Origin: Vespula vulgaris
Lineage: Eukaryota; Arthropoda; Insecta; Hymenoptera; Vespidae
NCBI RefSeq assembly: GCF_905475345.1
Contig: NC_066587.1
Span: 2,803,570-2,867,569 of the forward strand
Reading direction: 5' to 3'
Length of the DNA stretch: 64,000 bases
Part shown: positions 24,305 through 37,200 of the stretch, one piece after another
Layout of the letters: each line of letters starts with the position of its first letter
How positions within the stretch are numbered: position 1 is the stretch's first letter
Notes under the pieces: generated by a model
The model's input: the letters and a program-made list of their open reading frames with translations, nothing else
What the model was told of the DNA's origin: nothing
Database searches by the model: none
Program-made: the position numbers and the translations under genes

Positions 24305-25841
24305 ATGAAGAAGTTGAATAAGAAGGTGGAAAACTCGTCGAACGAGCAAAATAAAAATATGTCGGATGGACAGGTCACAAATGGCGATACCTCACCTACT
24401 CGTATCTGCAGAGATTTTCTACGAAACGTTTGCCACAGAGGGAAACGTTGCAAATATCTTCACGAACGTTCGGACGACGATCCGATCGAGGGTTACACAT
24501 TTTGTCACGACTTTCAAAATGGCATGTGCAATTGGCCGGGTTGTAAATTTTTACATTGTACGGAGAACGAAGAGAAACGTTTTCGGGCGACGGGAGAGTT
24601 ACCGGCTCATGTTTTAAATAGGTTGAAAAGTAATGGTGAAAAGTCCGAGTATCCTCTTTGCAAAGATTTTATTAAAGGTACTTGCCAAAGGACACAGTGT
24701 AAATACAGACACGTGAAGAAGGAAGAGCCACAACATAGTTTGACTCAAACGTCTCATAACAGTGCGTCAAGACCTCCTCATAATTTCAACAGTCCTAGCA
24801 ATAACGAAAGTCGTAGATACGAGGAGGATAGGAAGTAAGTAATAGGATGTGTCATCACGTTTCTTAATATAATCGTTTTATAATCGTTTTATTTTCGGAT
24901 AAACCATGATTTTTCAAAATAAAACTATTATTTCGATTTGTCAAGCGCCTATTGATCAATAAATTATATTTGTATAGTTTCCATTGGCCGATGGAGGAGC
25001 AACACAATTTAGTCGCTAGCAATGGCTATAATACGTCTCAGCATCCAACAGATTACATAGGACCACCGGAGCCAAAGCGACGAATAGTTTCCGGTGAGAC
25101 GGTCGTCCACTTCGAAACTTCGCAAATCGTTGGTCAACATACCGCACAGCCGGTTACACCAGGCTATTATTATCCAGTAATACCTCGTAATGAAGCTAGG
25201 GCTATTGTTTTAGAGGATGAAAATGCGTTATTACGAAAGAAGATAGAGGAACTAAAGAAACAGGTTATTATCTTCATCGGACTCGTAATATACTCTCCCA
25301 GTGAATCATCGGATATTTGTTATTATGATTATGATGATGATGATGATGATGATTATTATTATTATTGTAGGTCAGCGATTTGACCGCAACCAATGAGTTT
25401 TTGCTGGATCAAAATGCTCAATTGAGAATGTCAGGAAAGCGAACTGCGAATGTGACTGCTGTGACAGTTCCAGCGGTTACAATCACAAACACCGTTCCAC
25501 CGTCTCAAGCTCCCACTCCACAACAAATGGTCAATGCCGCGGTAGCGGCTGGTACGTTACGTACGGTTACAGCGAGTGTAGCCACTGTTCCAGTAAGCAT
25601 AGCTACGGTCGCACCCGTATCTATTGCCGCGGTGTCCATGGCTCCCGTGTCGATCCCACCACCTATCGTGACCATGGCACAACAGACTATCACGATGAGT
25701 GGTTCAGGTCCACAAGCGACAAATCAACAACCACCTAATACGCAACAACCTGCCAGTTTACCTCTTTCAATATCAGGTGCAACCGCACCTTTGGTTTCCT
25801 ATCCCATCATGACTCAAGAACTCAGGCCTGTTTTGCAGTAA
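24305..25841 (+). CDS. ZC3H10: Triple CCCH zinc-finger protein, ZC3H10 type
   Basis: Exons 24305-24834, 24978-25263, 25371-25841. Junctions are GT-AG and phases close, giving 428 residues. Three CCCH fingers lie at about 35-160: CRDFLRNVCHRGKRCKYLH, CHDFQNGMCNWPGCKFLH and CKDFIKGTCQRTQCKYRH. Spacing is C-x7-C-x4/5-C-x3-H, the usual RNA-binding form. A proline-rich linker with PPEPKRR follows, then a leucine-zipper-like coiled coil that crosses the exon 2/3 junction (ENALLRKKIEELKKQ joined to VSDLTATNEFLLDQNAQL), then a low-complexity Thr/Val/Ala/Pro/Gln tail. The fingers plus the TNEFLLDQNAQ coil identify ZC3H10. RNA binding is expected; the precise role in insects is not known to me. A second in-frame ATG at 24359 (MSDGQVT) could be the real start. 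Intron 2 is 107 bases with a GAT/ATT repeat just before its acceptor. Confidence 0.93.
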
Positions 25842-27760
25842 TGCGTCGATCGGAGAAAGCTTTTCGGTTTACTAGGTGAATCAAGGAATAACCAGTTGCT
25901 TTCTGTATTTGTGACTTTGGGGCTCGAATTTTAACCGAATTTCTTTACAATATTATCTTGTAATGAAATTGTGAAAATGCAGAAACCAACGAACTTACGT
26001 GTACCTAGCCGAAATGCGTCTTTGTACATCTGAAAAGTAACTTTAATGAATACCAAAAAATATTGATGGAACTGCTGTTCTCTTTATATCGGAAAATTTA
26101 TATAATTTATTATGCAGGGTAAACGTAAAAACGTGACTCTTATAGCAGTACCGTTTCCATGCACTCCTTTAAGATGTTCATACATCTTCACACGATTTGT
26201 ATATATTGCTTCCTTCTGTGGTTCTAATTTTTCTCGAATATCGCATTTTTACTTCTCTCTTTAGAAATTTATTCTGCAAAGTAATAAATGAGGATCGTAT
26301 GAATGTAATCAGTATAAAGTATGATTGAAATATAAATTGTTTCCGATTTATTAATGCAATCGAATATATAGAGGTTGGTAAAGAAACAACAAATCAATGA
26401 CTTTGTTTTATACGATAAACATCACAAAAATATCAATATACGCGTATAGTCAGTTGCAAAATAGGTAAGCGAATCTGTGAGAAAAATTGTAAAGTAAGAA
26501 ATATGTAAGAAGGAACTCATTAAGATTATTAAATTAATGTAAGTACAAAATAGAATGAAATATATTAGATCACAGTGAAGACTCATCACTGAATTAAGGT
26601 AGTAACGAACCCTGTAACTGTTTTCTGTATGCAAGGCTGTAAATATTTTGTTGCTTCACTGTTTTCCAAGAAAATGTTTATACTCCCATTTTCAATAAAT
26701 AAGTCGACTATTCTTATAAAATAGCAATATTTTAATAAATTAAATACACATCAAGGTCCATTGTGCATATTTATGTAAATTTTTGACAAAATCGTCATCG
26801 TATTTGAATAAGAAACCAAAAAAAAAAAAAAAAAGAAAAGGAAGGTAAGAATTCTAATCATAATTTTGACGCGTAGGGACATATAAAATATTTATAATAA
26901 ATTATAAAGTTTATTTATTCTTGTAAATAATTGAAAAAGTTCGGAATGTTGAAAGAGAAAGAAGGAAGAGAAGAATTATATAACACGAATTTAAATAACT
27001 CGTAAACAACATTATGTTGTCAAAACTCCCGAATTTTTATTAAACGTATCACCACATATTACATTTTTTTTTCTTCCATTGATATGAGTACAGTCTAATA
27101 GTATATTTTAACTTCAGCTTAAATAGCATAAATGCAATTAAGTAATTAAATATAAAGAATAATAATCTTAATACGTAAAATAGTCGATAAAAAAAATATA
27201 TATATATTATACTACAATATATATTTGGTAAAAATTAAAGTATTAATTATTTTTGTTTCAGATAAAAACAAAAAAATATTTAAAAAATGCGTTATGCCAT
27301 AATACGCGATGTTACAAAGTTACTTTTCATTCTACATATTCCTTCTGCTGTAATAATCGTATAACTTTTCTTGTGTTTCTGGGATCTTTAATTGTACACA
27401 AAATGGAAGTTGCTTGTAATTTGTAATATTACTATTTATACATATAACATTATTTTTGGTTTCTTAGATCTTTGATATGTACAGTACTGTAATCGTTCAT
27501 TGCAAAGAACACTGTCTTGCATTTTTCAGTACGTATATTTGATTACCGATGATTCGATATATTTCGTTTTTTACTCTAATATATATATATGTATATACAT
27601 ATAAAAGAAGATAGCAGTGATTTAATAGCAGTGTGTTGGATGCATATATGTATGCAGTTATTGGATTTCTTTTAAAAATAGGAAGATTAAATTAACACAT
27701 TTGGCTTAATACATTCCTCATCCTTATCAGAATTCGTGCTGTAACTTTGTTAAAATCGTT
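25842..27760. other. Convergent 3' region of ZC3H10 and DCAKD
   Basis: Tail-to-tail interval without coding sequence, very AT-rich. Several AATAAA hexamers occur on plus (for example 26283-26288). Short ORFs on minus near 26.4-26.6 kb look like chance. Confidence 0.55.
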
Positions 27761-29026
27761 TTATGCTGTTGTTAACAACGATTTAAACGATCTGTTTCTT
27801 AACCAATATGCACCAGCTAAGAGAACAGTGCAACAAAAACCGACTATGAAACGTAATTTCCAATGATACTTTGAACATTTTAACACATTAATTACTTTAA
27901 TAGTTTGCTCTCTAGTATCACGTTCGGTTCCCGAATTTTCTATTACAAAGTTTGCCATATCCGCTTTCTTTTCTAAAGACATTTGTGCTTCTATTCTTAA
28001 TTTTGCCTTAGATTCTGTAAATCCCGTACGTTCCATTAATCTTTGCAATTGTAGATCCTCTTCGCTGAAAAATGGCAAGTAATTACTAATATTATTATTG
28101 TTTTAATTAATTTAAAAACAAAAAAAAAGAAGTAGAAGGAAAAGAACTTACCAAGTTACAACAATAATTTTATGCAAGTAATTCAACATATGCCCTGATT
28201 CAAAGAGTAATGGTAATTCCAAAACTATAAATGGATAGCCCTGTATAAAATATTTAAATGTTTGCCAATATATTTCTCTATATATGTCTGGATGCGTAAT
28301 AGCATTTAACTTTTTTCTTTTTTCAACATCGTTAAAAATTATATCGCCTAGTTTGGCTCTGTCAAGTTGTTTTGTACTAAGAAGTATATCAGAACCAAAT
28401 TCCATTTTTATTTTATACCAAGCTGGTTTTCCTGGTTCCACGACTATAAATATAAAAAGTATAATAATTAAAAAGCAATATTTTATTTAAATCTTAAAGA
28501 TAACGTCGATATATTTATATTTTAAATTAAAGAGATTTTATACTTTTTAAATACATACTTTATTCATACAAGAAACTTGTAATTGTTGATAATGTAAAAA
28601 GATACAAGTCATTTTGAATGACTTTTATTCATATCGTACACGAGCTTACATGAACAAACTTTTGCATTAAAAAGCTTATGTACGGATTTATCTATATGCA
28701 TGTATGCATATATATATTTATATAATCAACATTACAAGGAATAACATTTGAAAGAATAATTATATCATTTAATGGCACGAACGATGACATCGTAATAATG
28801 CAAAACTCGAGCCGATGTGTACTTTCCATTAATTCTTAATACTTTTATCTTCTTACGAGTAAAGTTCATTTTGTATTCAATGTGACACCAGTAATATAAT
28901 TAATCATATCTAACCTTTACGGGCAATCGCATCGGCATCAATGACGGGTATACCATGTTCACGAAATACACCAGCCACTGCACTTTTTCCAGTGGCTATT
29001 CCACCTGTTAAGCCTACTAGGAACAT
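27761..29026 (-). CDS. DCAKD: Dephospho-CoA kinase domain-containing protein
   Basis: Exons 29026-28915, 28443-28152, 28064-27761, in phase, giving 235 residues; the human protein is of similar length. CoaE-family P-loop kinase: the N-terminus MFLVGLTGGIATGKS carries the Walker A motif. Then come VIDADAIAR, the CoA-domain segment GDIIFNDVEKRKKLNAITHP, and LELPLLFESG followed by the lid region (VVTCEEDLQLQRLMERTG). The reaction in this family is ATP-dependent 3'-phosphorylation of dephospho-CoA to CoA. In animals the bifunctional COASY does this step too, and DCAKD is thought to act at mitochondria. The C-terminus has a hydrophobic helix (FIVGFCCTVLLAGAYWL) that could be a membrane anchor. Confidence 0.95.
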
Positions 29027-29940
29027 TATAAAGATAATTTAGATCAGAACAAGTCTCTGTAATATTTTCAGAATTTCGTCACGTCAACATCGTCATTAAA
29101 CTAGACATGGATACTGAAAAGCTTAAACTACTCCGTACAAGTGAAGCTCGTAAGAACGGACAACGTTCTTTTCACCTCAAATCCTTTTCAATATTTCTTC
29201 GAAGTTACTAGAGATCGTCGCGATAAAAAAATCCCTAGCTTCAAATACGACATTATTATATGGTCGTGCATCCGGTGTATTTAAATTCAAATTATACGAA
29301 AGGTATATAATTTTAGCGATTAATTTCTAATATCGGACAATTATTTGAAGAATTTGTTAGAGTAAACAATAATAATTTCATTACATACATTCATATATCA
29401 TATATATATATATATATATAAATATTTAAATCAATAGCAAATCCGTTTTGGACTTTTAGAGAAGCGAACGAAATAAGAAATTAAAGAAGAATCGAGATGA
29501 AACGAGCAAAGCAAAATTAGAAAGAAAAGAATATATTTACGTAGAAAAGAACGAACATATCGATCGATAGAATGAAAATGAAGTAAATAGAATTTAGAAG
29601 AAGAATATAAATAATACACTGTTATAACCTAGTCGTGAATTATTACAAGTGTTTTTTATTTATATTTTCGATAAATCAAAAAGTCCAAATATATACGTCA
29701 GAGTAAGCATTGACATATGTTTACTTTTATTTCCAATTAATTTATCGAATCTATAATATCGATCGATTCGTTTATATTATTTACTTCGTATCATTTCCTT
29801 TCTAAATAAAATAAAAGGACACGTATGTACGCGTACGTATATACGTATGTAATTTTATTGAAAAAAGCGGTCACCCCTCTCCAAGAACATTGGTAGGTTA
29901 ACCCCCACCACTCGTACGTTTACGTCGTGTGCTATCAACG
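29027..29940. other. Divergent spacer between DCAKD and rugose
   Basis: Head-to-head interval of about 0.9 kb. The half near DCAKD is its promoter and leader; the middle is AT-rich (TA array 29399-29420). The last 70 bases become GC-richer towards the rugose start site. No ORF is credible. Confidence 0.5.
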
Positions 29941-29941
29941 T

Positions 29942-29976
29942 TCAGTCTCTCAGCCGACAGACGGCGGTACGGACGT
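29942..29976 (+). promoter_or_regulatory. Inr-DPE core promoter of rugose/neurobeachin
   Basis: TCAGTC (A at 29944 as +1) is a consensus arthropod initiator. GGACGT starts at 29971, exactly +28, which is the required position and a match for a downstream promoter element. No TATA box is seen. The predicted leader to the coding ATG is 250 bases. Confidence 0.6.
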
Positions 29977-30060
29977 ATGGTCGCGCGGGCGCTTCGTGTT
30001 CTAGGAACTTTTGCCTTTGGCGTACTGGCAGACTCCTCACAACAGTGTCTACTCTCAAAG

Positions 30061-30114
30061 ATGGCAGATCAATTTGTGTTGTATTATCATGTGACGGTGA
30101 AAAGCTCTCGTTGA
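30061..30114 (+). CDS. Upstream ORF in the rugose leader (17 aa)
   Basis: ATG in the motif AAGATGGCAG at 30061 opens a 17-codon frame that ends in TGA at 30112-30114, before the main ATG at 30194. AAGATGGC is also a YY1-like element, so the ATG may be a DNA motif rather than a used start. If translated it would reduce initiation at the main start. Confidence 0.35.
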   Translation: MADQFVLYYHVTVKSSR

Positions 30115-30193
30115 TAAGGCGGTACGTGCGTTAACTGTCGTAGATTTTCTTCCTGTGGAAGAACCGCGTTCCACAAAGTCGAAAATCGGCGCG

Positions 30194-30352
30194 ATGGCGG
30201 ACATGAAGAGTCCACCGTTCAGTGATATTAAGAGGCCGGAGGAGGTGGTGGCGATGGCGATGAACGACAGCTTGAAATTCGCCGTCCTGATTGGCCTGAT
30301 CGAAGTGGGACAGGTGTCTAATCGGGAAGTTGTCAACACGGTGCTTCATTTG
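30194..30352 (+). CDS. rg: Rugose/neurobeachin, first coding exon (partial)
   Basis: Fifty-three codons from ATG (MADMKSPPFSDIKRP) to a GTGAGT donor after codon 53 (phase 0). The second half, LKFAVLIGLIEVGQVSNREV and then VNTVLHL, is the conserved N-terminal start of neurobeachin/rugose; the next exon should resume with an (L)VGGEFD-like sequence outside this window. Neurobeachin is a very large BEACH-WD40 scaffold and PKA anchor in neuronal membrane traffic and synapse function; fly rugose mutants show eye and learning defects. Only this exon of the gene can be supported here. Upstream in-frame codons are open to about 30155 but have no ATG. Confidence 0.9.
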
Positions 30353-30921
30353 GTGAGTGACCATTTTTTTTCTATTTTTTTTTCAATTTTTTTTCGCTTT
30401 TTTTTCAATTTTTTTTTTAAAGAAAAACACCGATGTCATTTTTATTGTGATCAAAGGATAACCCGAAAGAGTTTGACCAGTGCCGTGATATACGACATAA
30501 CTCGCCGGCATCTTCGGGGGTGGATTGACGGAGGAGAAAAGAAAGACAGAGAATATCACGTTCTATCTCTTTCTCTCTATCTCTCCCTTTCTATTTTTCG
30601 CTCGTTCGTTCGCTCGCACGTTCGCTCGTTCGCTCGTCCGTTCTGCTCCACTCGTCGGTCAAATCCTTGTGTCAAGGTGAACTGTCAAACGCGCGCCTCG
30701 ACGTCGACGTTCCATCGGTTCGTTTTTTCCGACGCGCAGCTCGTTACGCGCTATGTCGAGGACGGCCACGCGTTTTCATTTTAAACGTATTATCGAGTCA
30801 CAGTTTTAATATTTTTTTTTTTGGGGGGGGGAAATAAGGAAAATAATTCATCTTGGACAATCTTACGAAAGAAAATCAAATCTTGTACGTTTAAAAAATA
30901 TTATTATTTCAATTGCGAAAA

Positions 30922-30922
<1 letters not shown>

Positions 30923-30963
<41 letters not shown>

Positions 30964-30970
30964 GAGAGAA
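30923..30970. repeat. (GA)n microsatellite
   Basis: About 23 GA units with one GGGA interruption, 570 bases into the rugose intron. Confidence 0.95.
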
Positions 30971-31575
30971 ACGTTGGAAAAGCACGTTTTCATCGCTTCG
31001 TCTCGTCTTATCTCGTTTCCTCTCCTCTCCTTTCAACTCTTCTCTTTTCCATTAGATGCACGATTGATTTCTCTTTACGATCTTTATTATCGATCATTCC
31101 TCGTCGTTAACTTTGACGATTTCGATCGTTATTATTTATTCCTTTCGTCATAATACTTTATCATTCTCGCCAACGGCGTTATCTCGTCCGGATCCATTTA
31201 GGAAACTTTTCGACGTGTCCGTCAACCGACAAATTGGCCCGGAGCGTTTGTTTCCCTCTACCACCTGTCGAAAATTAATTAACGAATTTTGAGGATGCTA
31301 GGAGAACGCGCGCGCGCGCGAAATCTCGTCCTCGACGTTCCTCCGAAGCGAATTGATCGAAATATTAATCAGATTTACTCGGGACACGTTGGTATTATTT
31401 TGAAAAAATGTCAACCAAACTTAACTCGCCGATCATTTTAGTTTATATCGTATATATATTTGTGTGATATGCGTACAAAGGACGAAGGACGTTTCCCTGC
31501 GTCATACAAAAAGAAAGAAATTCGTGAAGAATAACGCGTTTGTAAAGAAAAACAAGAATGAAAAAAGAAAAATAA

Positions 31576-31619
31576 ATGAAGAAGAAGAAGAAGAAGAAGA
31601 AGAAGAAGAAGAGGAAGAA
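31576..31619. repeat. (GAA)n microsatellite
   Basis: About 14 GAA units with one GAG near the end, within a purine-only stretch. Confidence 0.95.
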
Positions 31620-32446
31620 AAAGGGATGGTGAAAGGATCGATGTAGTATCTATCGTTCCCTTTGACATGTCTCTTTTGCGCGCGACCATCCACTAACGAC
31701 GGTATATAACTCGTGCTTTTCCTTTTTTTTTTTCTCTTTCTTTCTTTTTTTTTTTGTTTTGACAATCGAGAAAAACATTATTAGCAATTGTACTGCGATA
31801 TTCTTTGAAATTGCACGAAGCGTGTTTGTTATTTGCAGAATTTACGAGAATTACGTAACGGAGATCATTTGCATAGGCATAGAAAAGCCAACGTAATCGT
31901 TATTTTTATTTTCAGTTTTCTTTTTCTTCCGGTATCTCTCTCCTCTTCTCTCTGTTTCTTCCTCTTCTCTGCTTCTCTCATTGAAGAATATTTACTCCCA
32001 TCTTTTGAGTCATTATTGTTGAGTTTAATCGTCGTACAATTTGCGTTCCGTTCGTACAATTTTTTTTTTTTCTTGTATTCATATGCATATATACGTGTAT
32101 ATGTGTATATATATATTTTTTATTAGCTTTTTTTTTTTCTTATAAAAATATACACGATAGAAATATATGGTAGAAATATTGATGAAAGTTCGTGCGAAAC
32201 AAAAAAATATTTATGGGAGCATCGATGAAGTTAAAACGAATAGAATTGATATTATTCTAGAAAGTCCATTGATTGAAGTAACTTTTGATAACGAATACAC
32301 TTACTAATGTTATCTGTCCAATGATAAAATTCATTATCGGTTTTGTGAGATATTCAGTGGTTTCGAATGGGAAAAGGTGTAGACAGAAAAAGAGACAGAG
32401 AGAGAAAGAGAGAGAGTGAGAGAGAAGGAAAGAGATAGAGAAAGAA

Positions 32447-32488
<42 letters not shown>

Positions 32489-32696
32489 TGATCGATCTTA
32501 CGTAATATCGTGAAAATAACTTATTTTGAAATATTACAAAACTGTATGTAGGCAGAAACGTGTATTTTCTTTCTTTCTCTCTTTCGTTTTCTATCTTCCA
32601 ATTTTTTCATTTTTTTATTTCATGGTCATAATGTTACGTCATGGAAGAACGTTTCTGACAAAGGTGTGGTAATCGTTTAAAAAACCCGCCTTTATT

Positions 32697-32769
32697 CAAA
32701 GAACGAACGAATAAATGAATAAACGAATGAACGAACGAATGAACGAATGAATGAACGAACGAACGAAGG
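32697..32769. repeat. GAAC/GAAT tetranucleotide array
   Basis: Mixed GAAC, GAAT and AAAC/AAAT tetramers, for example gaacgaacgaataaatg. Open frames through it encode NERTNE-like low-complexity peptides and are not genes. Confidence 0.85.
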
Positions 32770-33299
32770 TGAAAATGAGAGAAGAGAAGATCGTTTTACA
32801 AGAAGAGAGACAAATAATGGGCGCGTGGCACCGATTAATCTCTTACGTAGGAGATGCGTCCTACGTGTCGAACAAGTTTTTCTTCTTGTCGCTTTTTTGT
32901 TCTCTTTTTCTTTTTTCTATGTCTTGTTTTTTTTCTTCTTCATTGATCGTCAATACCATTGGTCATGATAGCGAGACCAAAAGCTTTTAACGAGAGCTTT
33001 CGAGCGTTTTTCTTTAGTAATCGATCGTCGTTAGATCGATGCGTTAACTTTTGTCGATCTCGTTTAATTCGACATACTCGTTTTACTACGTTTCTATTCT
33101 CTCATTCAGAAAAACACATCCGTGATGTGTTTCGAACAGATGACGTTAATTACATTTTCTCCGAAAGTACGATAATTAAAAGTAGGAAGAAGAAAAATTA
33201 AAGAAGTTAAAGTTGAGAATGAAGTATCTGACATAAATTGTCAGAACCAGGACGAAATTAGTCGACTGCTGATTAATAATAAGTTTCCACATTTTATTT

Positions 33300-33300
33300 T

Positions 33301-33335
<35 letters not shown>

Positions 33336-33338
33336 TTC
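33300..33338. repeat. (TTTA)n microsatellite
   Basis: About 9-10 perfect TTTA units. Confidence 0.95.
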
Positions 33339-34186
33339 TTTCTTCTTTTGCGAAGGACTACACGTCATTATATATTTATTTATTTCAACGTTCATCTATA
33401 AAAAAAAGTAATAAATATATTCATATCGAACTCGCAGGAGATCAATCGATTACGATTATACGTTCGTTTCGATAAATTAGATTCGAAATTTTATTTTGTG
33501 CAAATGATTCCTCAGAATTGTATATTTATTTAATCGCACATACATACACACATATACACACACACGTGCGATAACACACGCGAGCACATTTGTTGACATA
33601 TATTATATAATACAGATAAGGTGGAAAATCGTTTGGAGTAGAAACGTGATGGCTTTATGTACATGATTTTATCAATCCGTTTTATTTTTTATTTTCCTGT
33701 TTTTTTTTTTTCTTATCCGTTTTTTCTTCTCCTTTTGTCTTCTTTCTTTTCTTTTTCTTTTTTATACATTATCTACTGCAGGCCAACATAAATGTAGAGT
33801 AGAATTCGTAACGGACTCGAATTAGCGTTGGCGTTGTTTGAAATTACGAGCCTATCGCACCGCCCTTGAAAGCCCTTAATCTAGCTATTGTTCAAGGTGG
33901 GTTACCGCTGCGAGCATCGGATCGCGTGTTACGACGCTGATCATCGATCTCTCTCACTTACTCTCTTGTATATATGTTTCCTTTCTCTCGGTTGTTTTTA
34001 TTTTTTTATTCTTGCATTTTGTTTACTCCTATTTCATTTTTCGTAACGGACAAGTTAACAACGTACGTGTAGCGAAAAAATGATGCCACGAGGACTTTAA
34101 TACAAAAACCAAAAAAAAAAGAAAGAAAGAAAGAAGAAAAAAGAGAGAAAAATTATAAAAAGAAAAATTAAGGAAAAGAGATAGAT

Positions 34187-34195
<9 letters not shown>

Positions 34196-34236
<41 letters not shown>
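34196..34236. repeat. (GA)n microsatellite
   Basis: About 20 GA units inside a 150-base A/G-only tract. Confidence 0.9.
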
Positions 34237-34244
<8 letters not shown>

Positions 34245-34424
34245 AGAATAAGAACAGATATGAAGTATCGACAAATGCGAGAACAACGAATTTGCGTTAG
34301 GCGAATAGCGAGCCAAAACGATAAAATTTCTCGAGATTATTTTTACGATCGAGGGAAGATGTCCTTTTTCTTTTTTTCGATTAGCGAATAACGTGCATAT
34401 TTATGGTGTCACGTCGATTATTTC

Positions 34425-34425
<1 letters not shown>

Positions 34426-34519
<94 letters not shown>
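34426..34519. repeat. Long (GA)n microsatellite
   Basis: Nearly 47 GA units with a single GAAAGA interruption near the 5' end. It is one of the two longest GA arrays in the window. Confidence 0.95.
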
Positions 34520-34520
<1 letters not shown>

Positions 34521-37027
34521 GAGGGTATAGGAATTTTTCGATAGGAAGCTTTTCGTACGTCGTATCACCTCGACGTCGACACGTTGATAAAATGTTGACG
34601 TTGAGATTAGATAAACACGTATGATCGACGTAGAAGAGAAATAGAACGGATTTATCGTAAGCTTGAAAGCTCCAAATCGATATCCGTATCTATTAAAAGT
34701 AGTAAAGGATTGAAGAATTTTCTTTCCTTTTGCTCTCTTTAATTATTCTTACTACATTGTCTTTGATCGAAAAAGATTGTCTTTTTTCTTTTTTTTTTCT
34801 CTTTTTTATTTCTTTTTTCTTTCTCTCTCTTTCTCTCTTTCTCGATCGAACTTTCCTCCTCGAATGGATTTTCTTTTCGAGATGAGAATAACAAATAGGC
34901 GATATTCTTTTATAGTTTTAACAGGATTATTACGTATATGTGTAAGTATACCGGTAGGAACAACTTCGAATTAGGTCGATCGAAGTCTTTTTAAAGACCA
35001 TTGAGAAAAATTTCTTCGAGAGAAACTTTAATCTTAAGTTGTTGATGAAATGGAGAATGTAAGTACTTATATGCGTATGGTTTCGCAATGTTGATACGTT
35101 ATTCGAATGTTTATTTCTTCAAATTTAAATCGATCATCTGGCAAAAAAGATTATTTATTAAAAAATGTATCTTCTTAATTTTTTATTATTTTTTCTGTGA
35201 CGAAATCGTCGTTTTCGATCGTTTACGATTTTCTTTATTTATCTTTATATTCTCTTTCTCTTTTTCTCTCTTTTTCTTTCTCTATGTTTTCTTTCTTGCT
35301 TTTTCTTCTTCGTCATACTTGCAGATTCGTAATATTTATCGTCAAAGTTGCACGTCATTCTCCATATTTCATGATTCATCTTGAGTTCCTTCGTGGATTC
35401 CCTGTTAATTAACAAGAATATACATATATCATTTTCCTTTCGTAGTATTTTGCATAGAACCAGATTTTCTTAAATGAAACATGAAAGTAAAGGAATCATC
35501 AAGGATTAGACGAAAAGAAAAAAAAAAAAAGAAAAAAAAATAAACCACAAAAAAAAATGAACAAAAAGAAAATGAATTAAAATCTTTTGCGAATTTCCGA
35601 TTTAACCAAAAGAGGATTTTGTACCTCTTTGAAAATAAAAAATAAAAAAGAAGAAAGAAAGAAAGAAAGGAAAAAAATTCAAAGTATTTTACGGAAATCT
35701 CTAAGAAACCTGATTTAATTTTTCTTCTAGGTCCTTTTGAATCCTCACGTTGAATTAAATCTTTTATTTAATTATTTAACGTAACGATAATGGTTTAATT
35801 TTTCTTCTTCATTTCTCCAACGTATAATTACTTTGTCTGTTTATAATCGATGTAACGTGTAAGGGAATATATGGTTTATTTAAATTACGAAAATGTAGTT
35901 AGGAAGAAGAAATATAGAGATACAGAGAGAGAGAGAGAGGGAGAGAGAGAAAAGAAAGAAAGAGAAAAGAAAAATAGCAGGAGTAGAAAACAATTAACGA
36001 GATTTAATTAAAGCGTTAAGGGATATTTAAAAAAACAAGAAAGATGTGCTGAACAAAACTTAAGGACGAAGAGGAGGAGCAGTAGGAGGTGAATGGAGGA
36101 GGAGGGGGAGGAAAAAAAGGATGGCGGAATGAAAAGCACTTAAACAGGGAAGAAAAACTCTCTGTGCACGTTTTCTGAGATAGCCATTGTGAATTACCTT
36201 TTTAATTGTACCTTTATTTATTAGAAAGGGTCATTAAGCACCGTTTCGGTCTGCGTCGAGTAACGAGTACGAGTTGTCACGCTTGTCGGCTTATCGATCA
36301 TCACAACGATGCAACGAGTCACTTCGGTACGTCGCGCGGAAACATTAGTCAACAACATTTCTAACCGGCTACTATGATTTAAAGCGTAACTTTTCCTGTT
36401 CGTTATTTTTTCCTCTTTATTTTTGTTTCATTTTTTATTTTTCTTTTATTTTTACATTTTTTCCCCCTCTTTTTTCTTCCTCTTTCTTTTTTTCTTTTTT
36501 TTTATATCGTTCACAGGAAACGAAATACAGGTTTGTCTTTATCTTACTTTTGTCGGCTGACCTTCCCACGATACGCTTTAAAAATGTCAGCTTTTATCTT
36601 TTCTTTTCCTTTTTTTTTTTATTTTGTTTTCTTCTTCTCCCTTTTGTTATCGTAATTTTCGTTTTATTGTTGCCAGCAGTCCGAGCATATCAAACGATCC
36701 GTACGTTTAATCGATCGCACGTATGTATACATGCATAGATGTATGTATGTGTGTATGTATGTATGTATATACGTATGTATGTAGCTACTATTACAAAATT
36801 TCCATGCAAAGAGAAAATGCAGATCAACTGTGGGAATTGCAAGACAGAGAGAGAAGAGAGAGAGAGAGAGAGAGGGTGGGAGGAAGGGGAAATTCGCCGT
36901 GTAACGTCATGATATTTGTTGTTGTATATGTATAACGCAGGAGTAGAAAGAGTTAGGATAAGGGTGAAAGTAGACAGAAAGAGGGAGAAGAAGAGAGGGA
37001 GAGGTCAGACTCAGACATCAGCGTATA

Positions 37028-37029
37028 TC

Positions 37030-37099
<70 letters not shown>

Positions 37100-37200
37100 C
37101 ATACATACGTATATATATATGAACGTATGTATACGTATATATATATATATGTGTGTGTATATATATATGTTGTTTGTATATATATATATATGTTTGTCGA
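37028..37200. repeat. TA/TATG composite microsatellite
   Basis: Two long TA blocks (about 37030-37051 and 37053-37096), then TACA and TATG variants and further TA blocks to 37192. It is a compound array that reads open on both strands as Tyr/Ile repeats. Confidence 0.9.

Noticed and set aside
30155..30193. N-terminal extension of rugose exon 1 from a GTG codon
   Set aside because: No ATG in the extension; ATG at 30194 gives a natural start close to known rugose N-termini.
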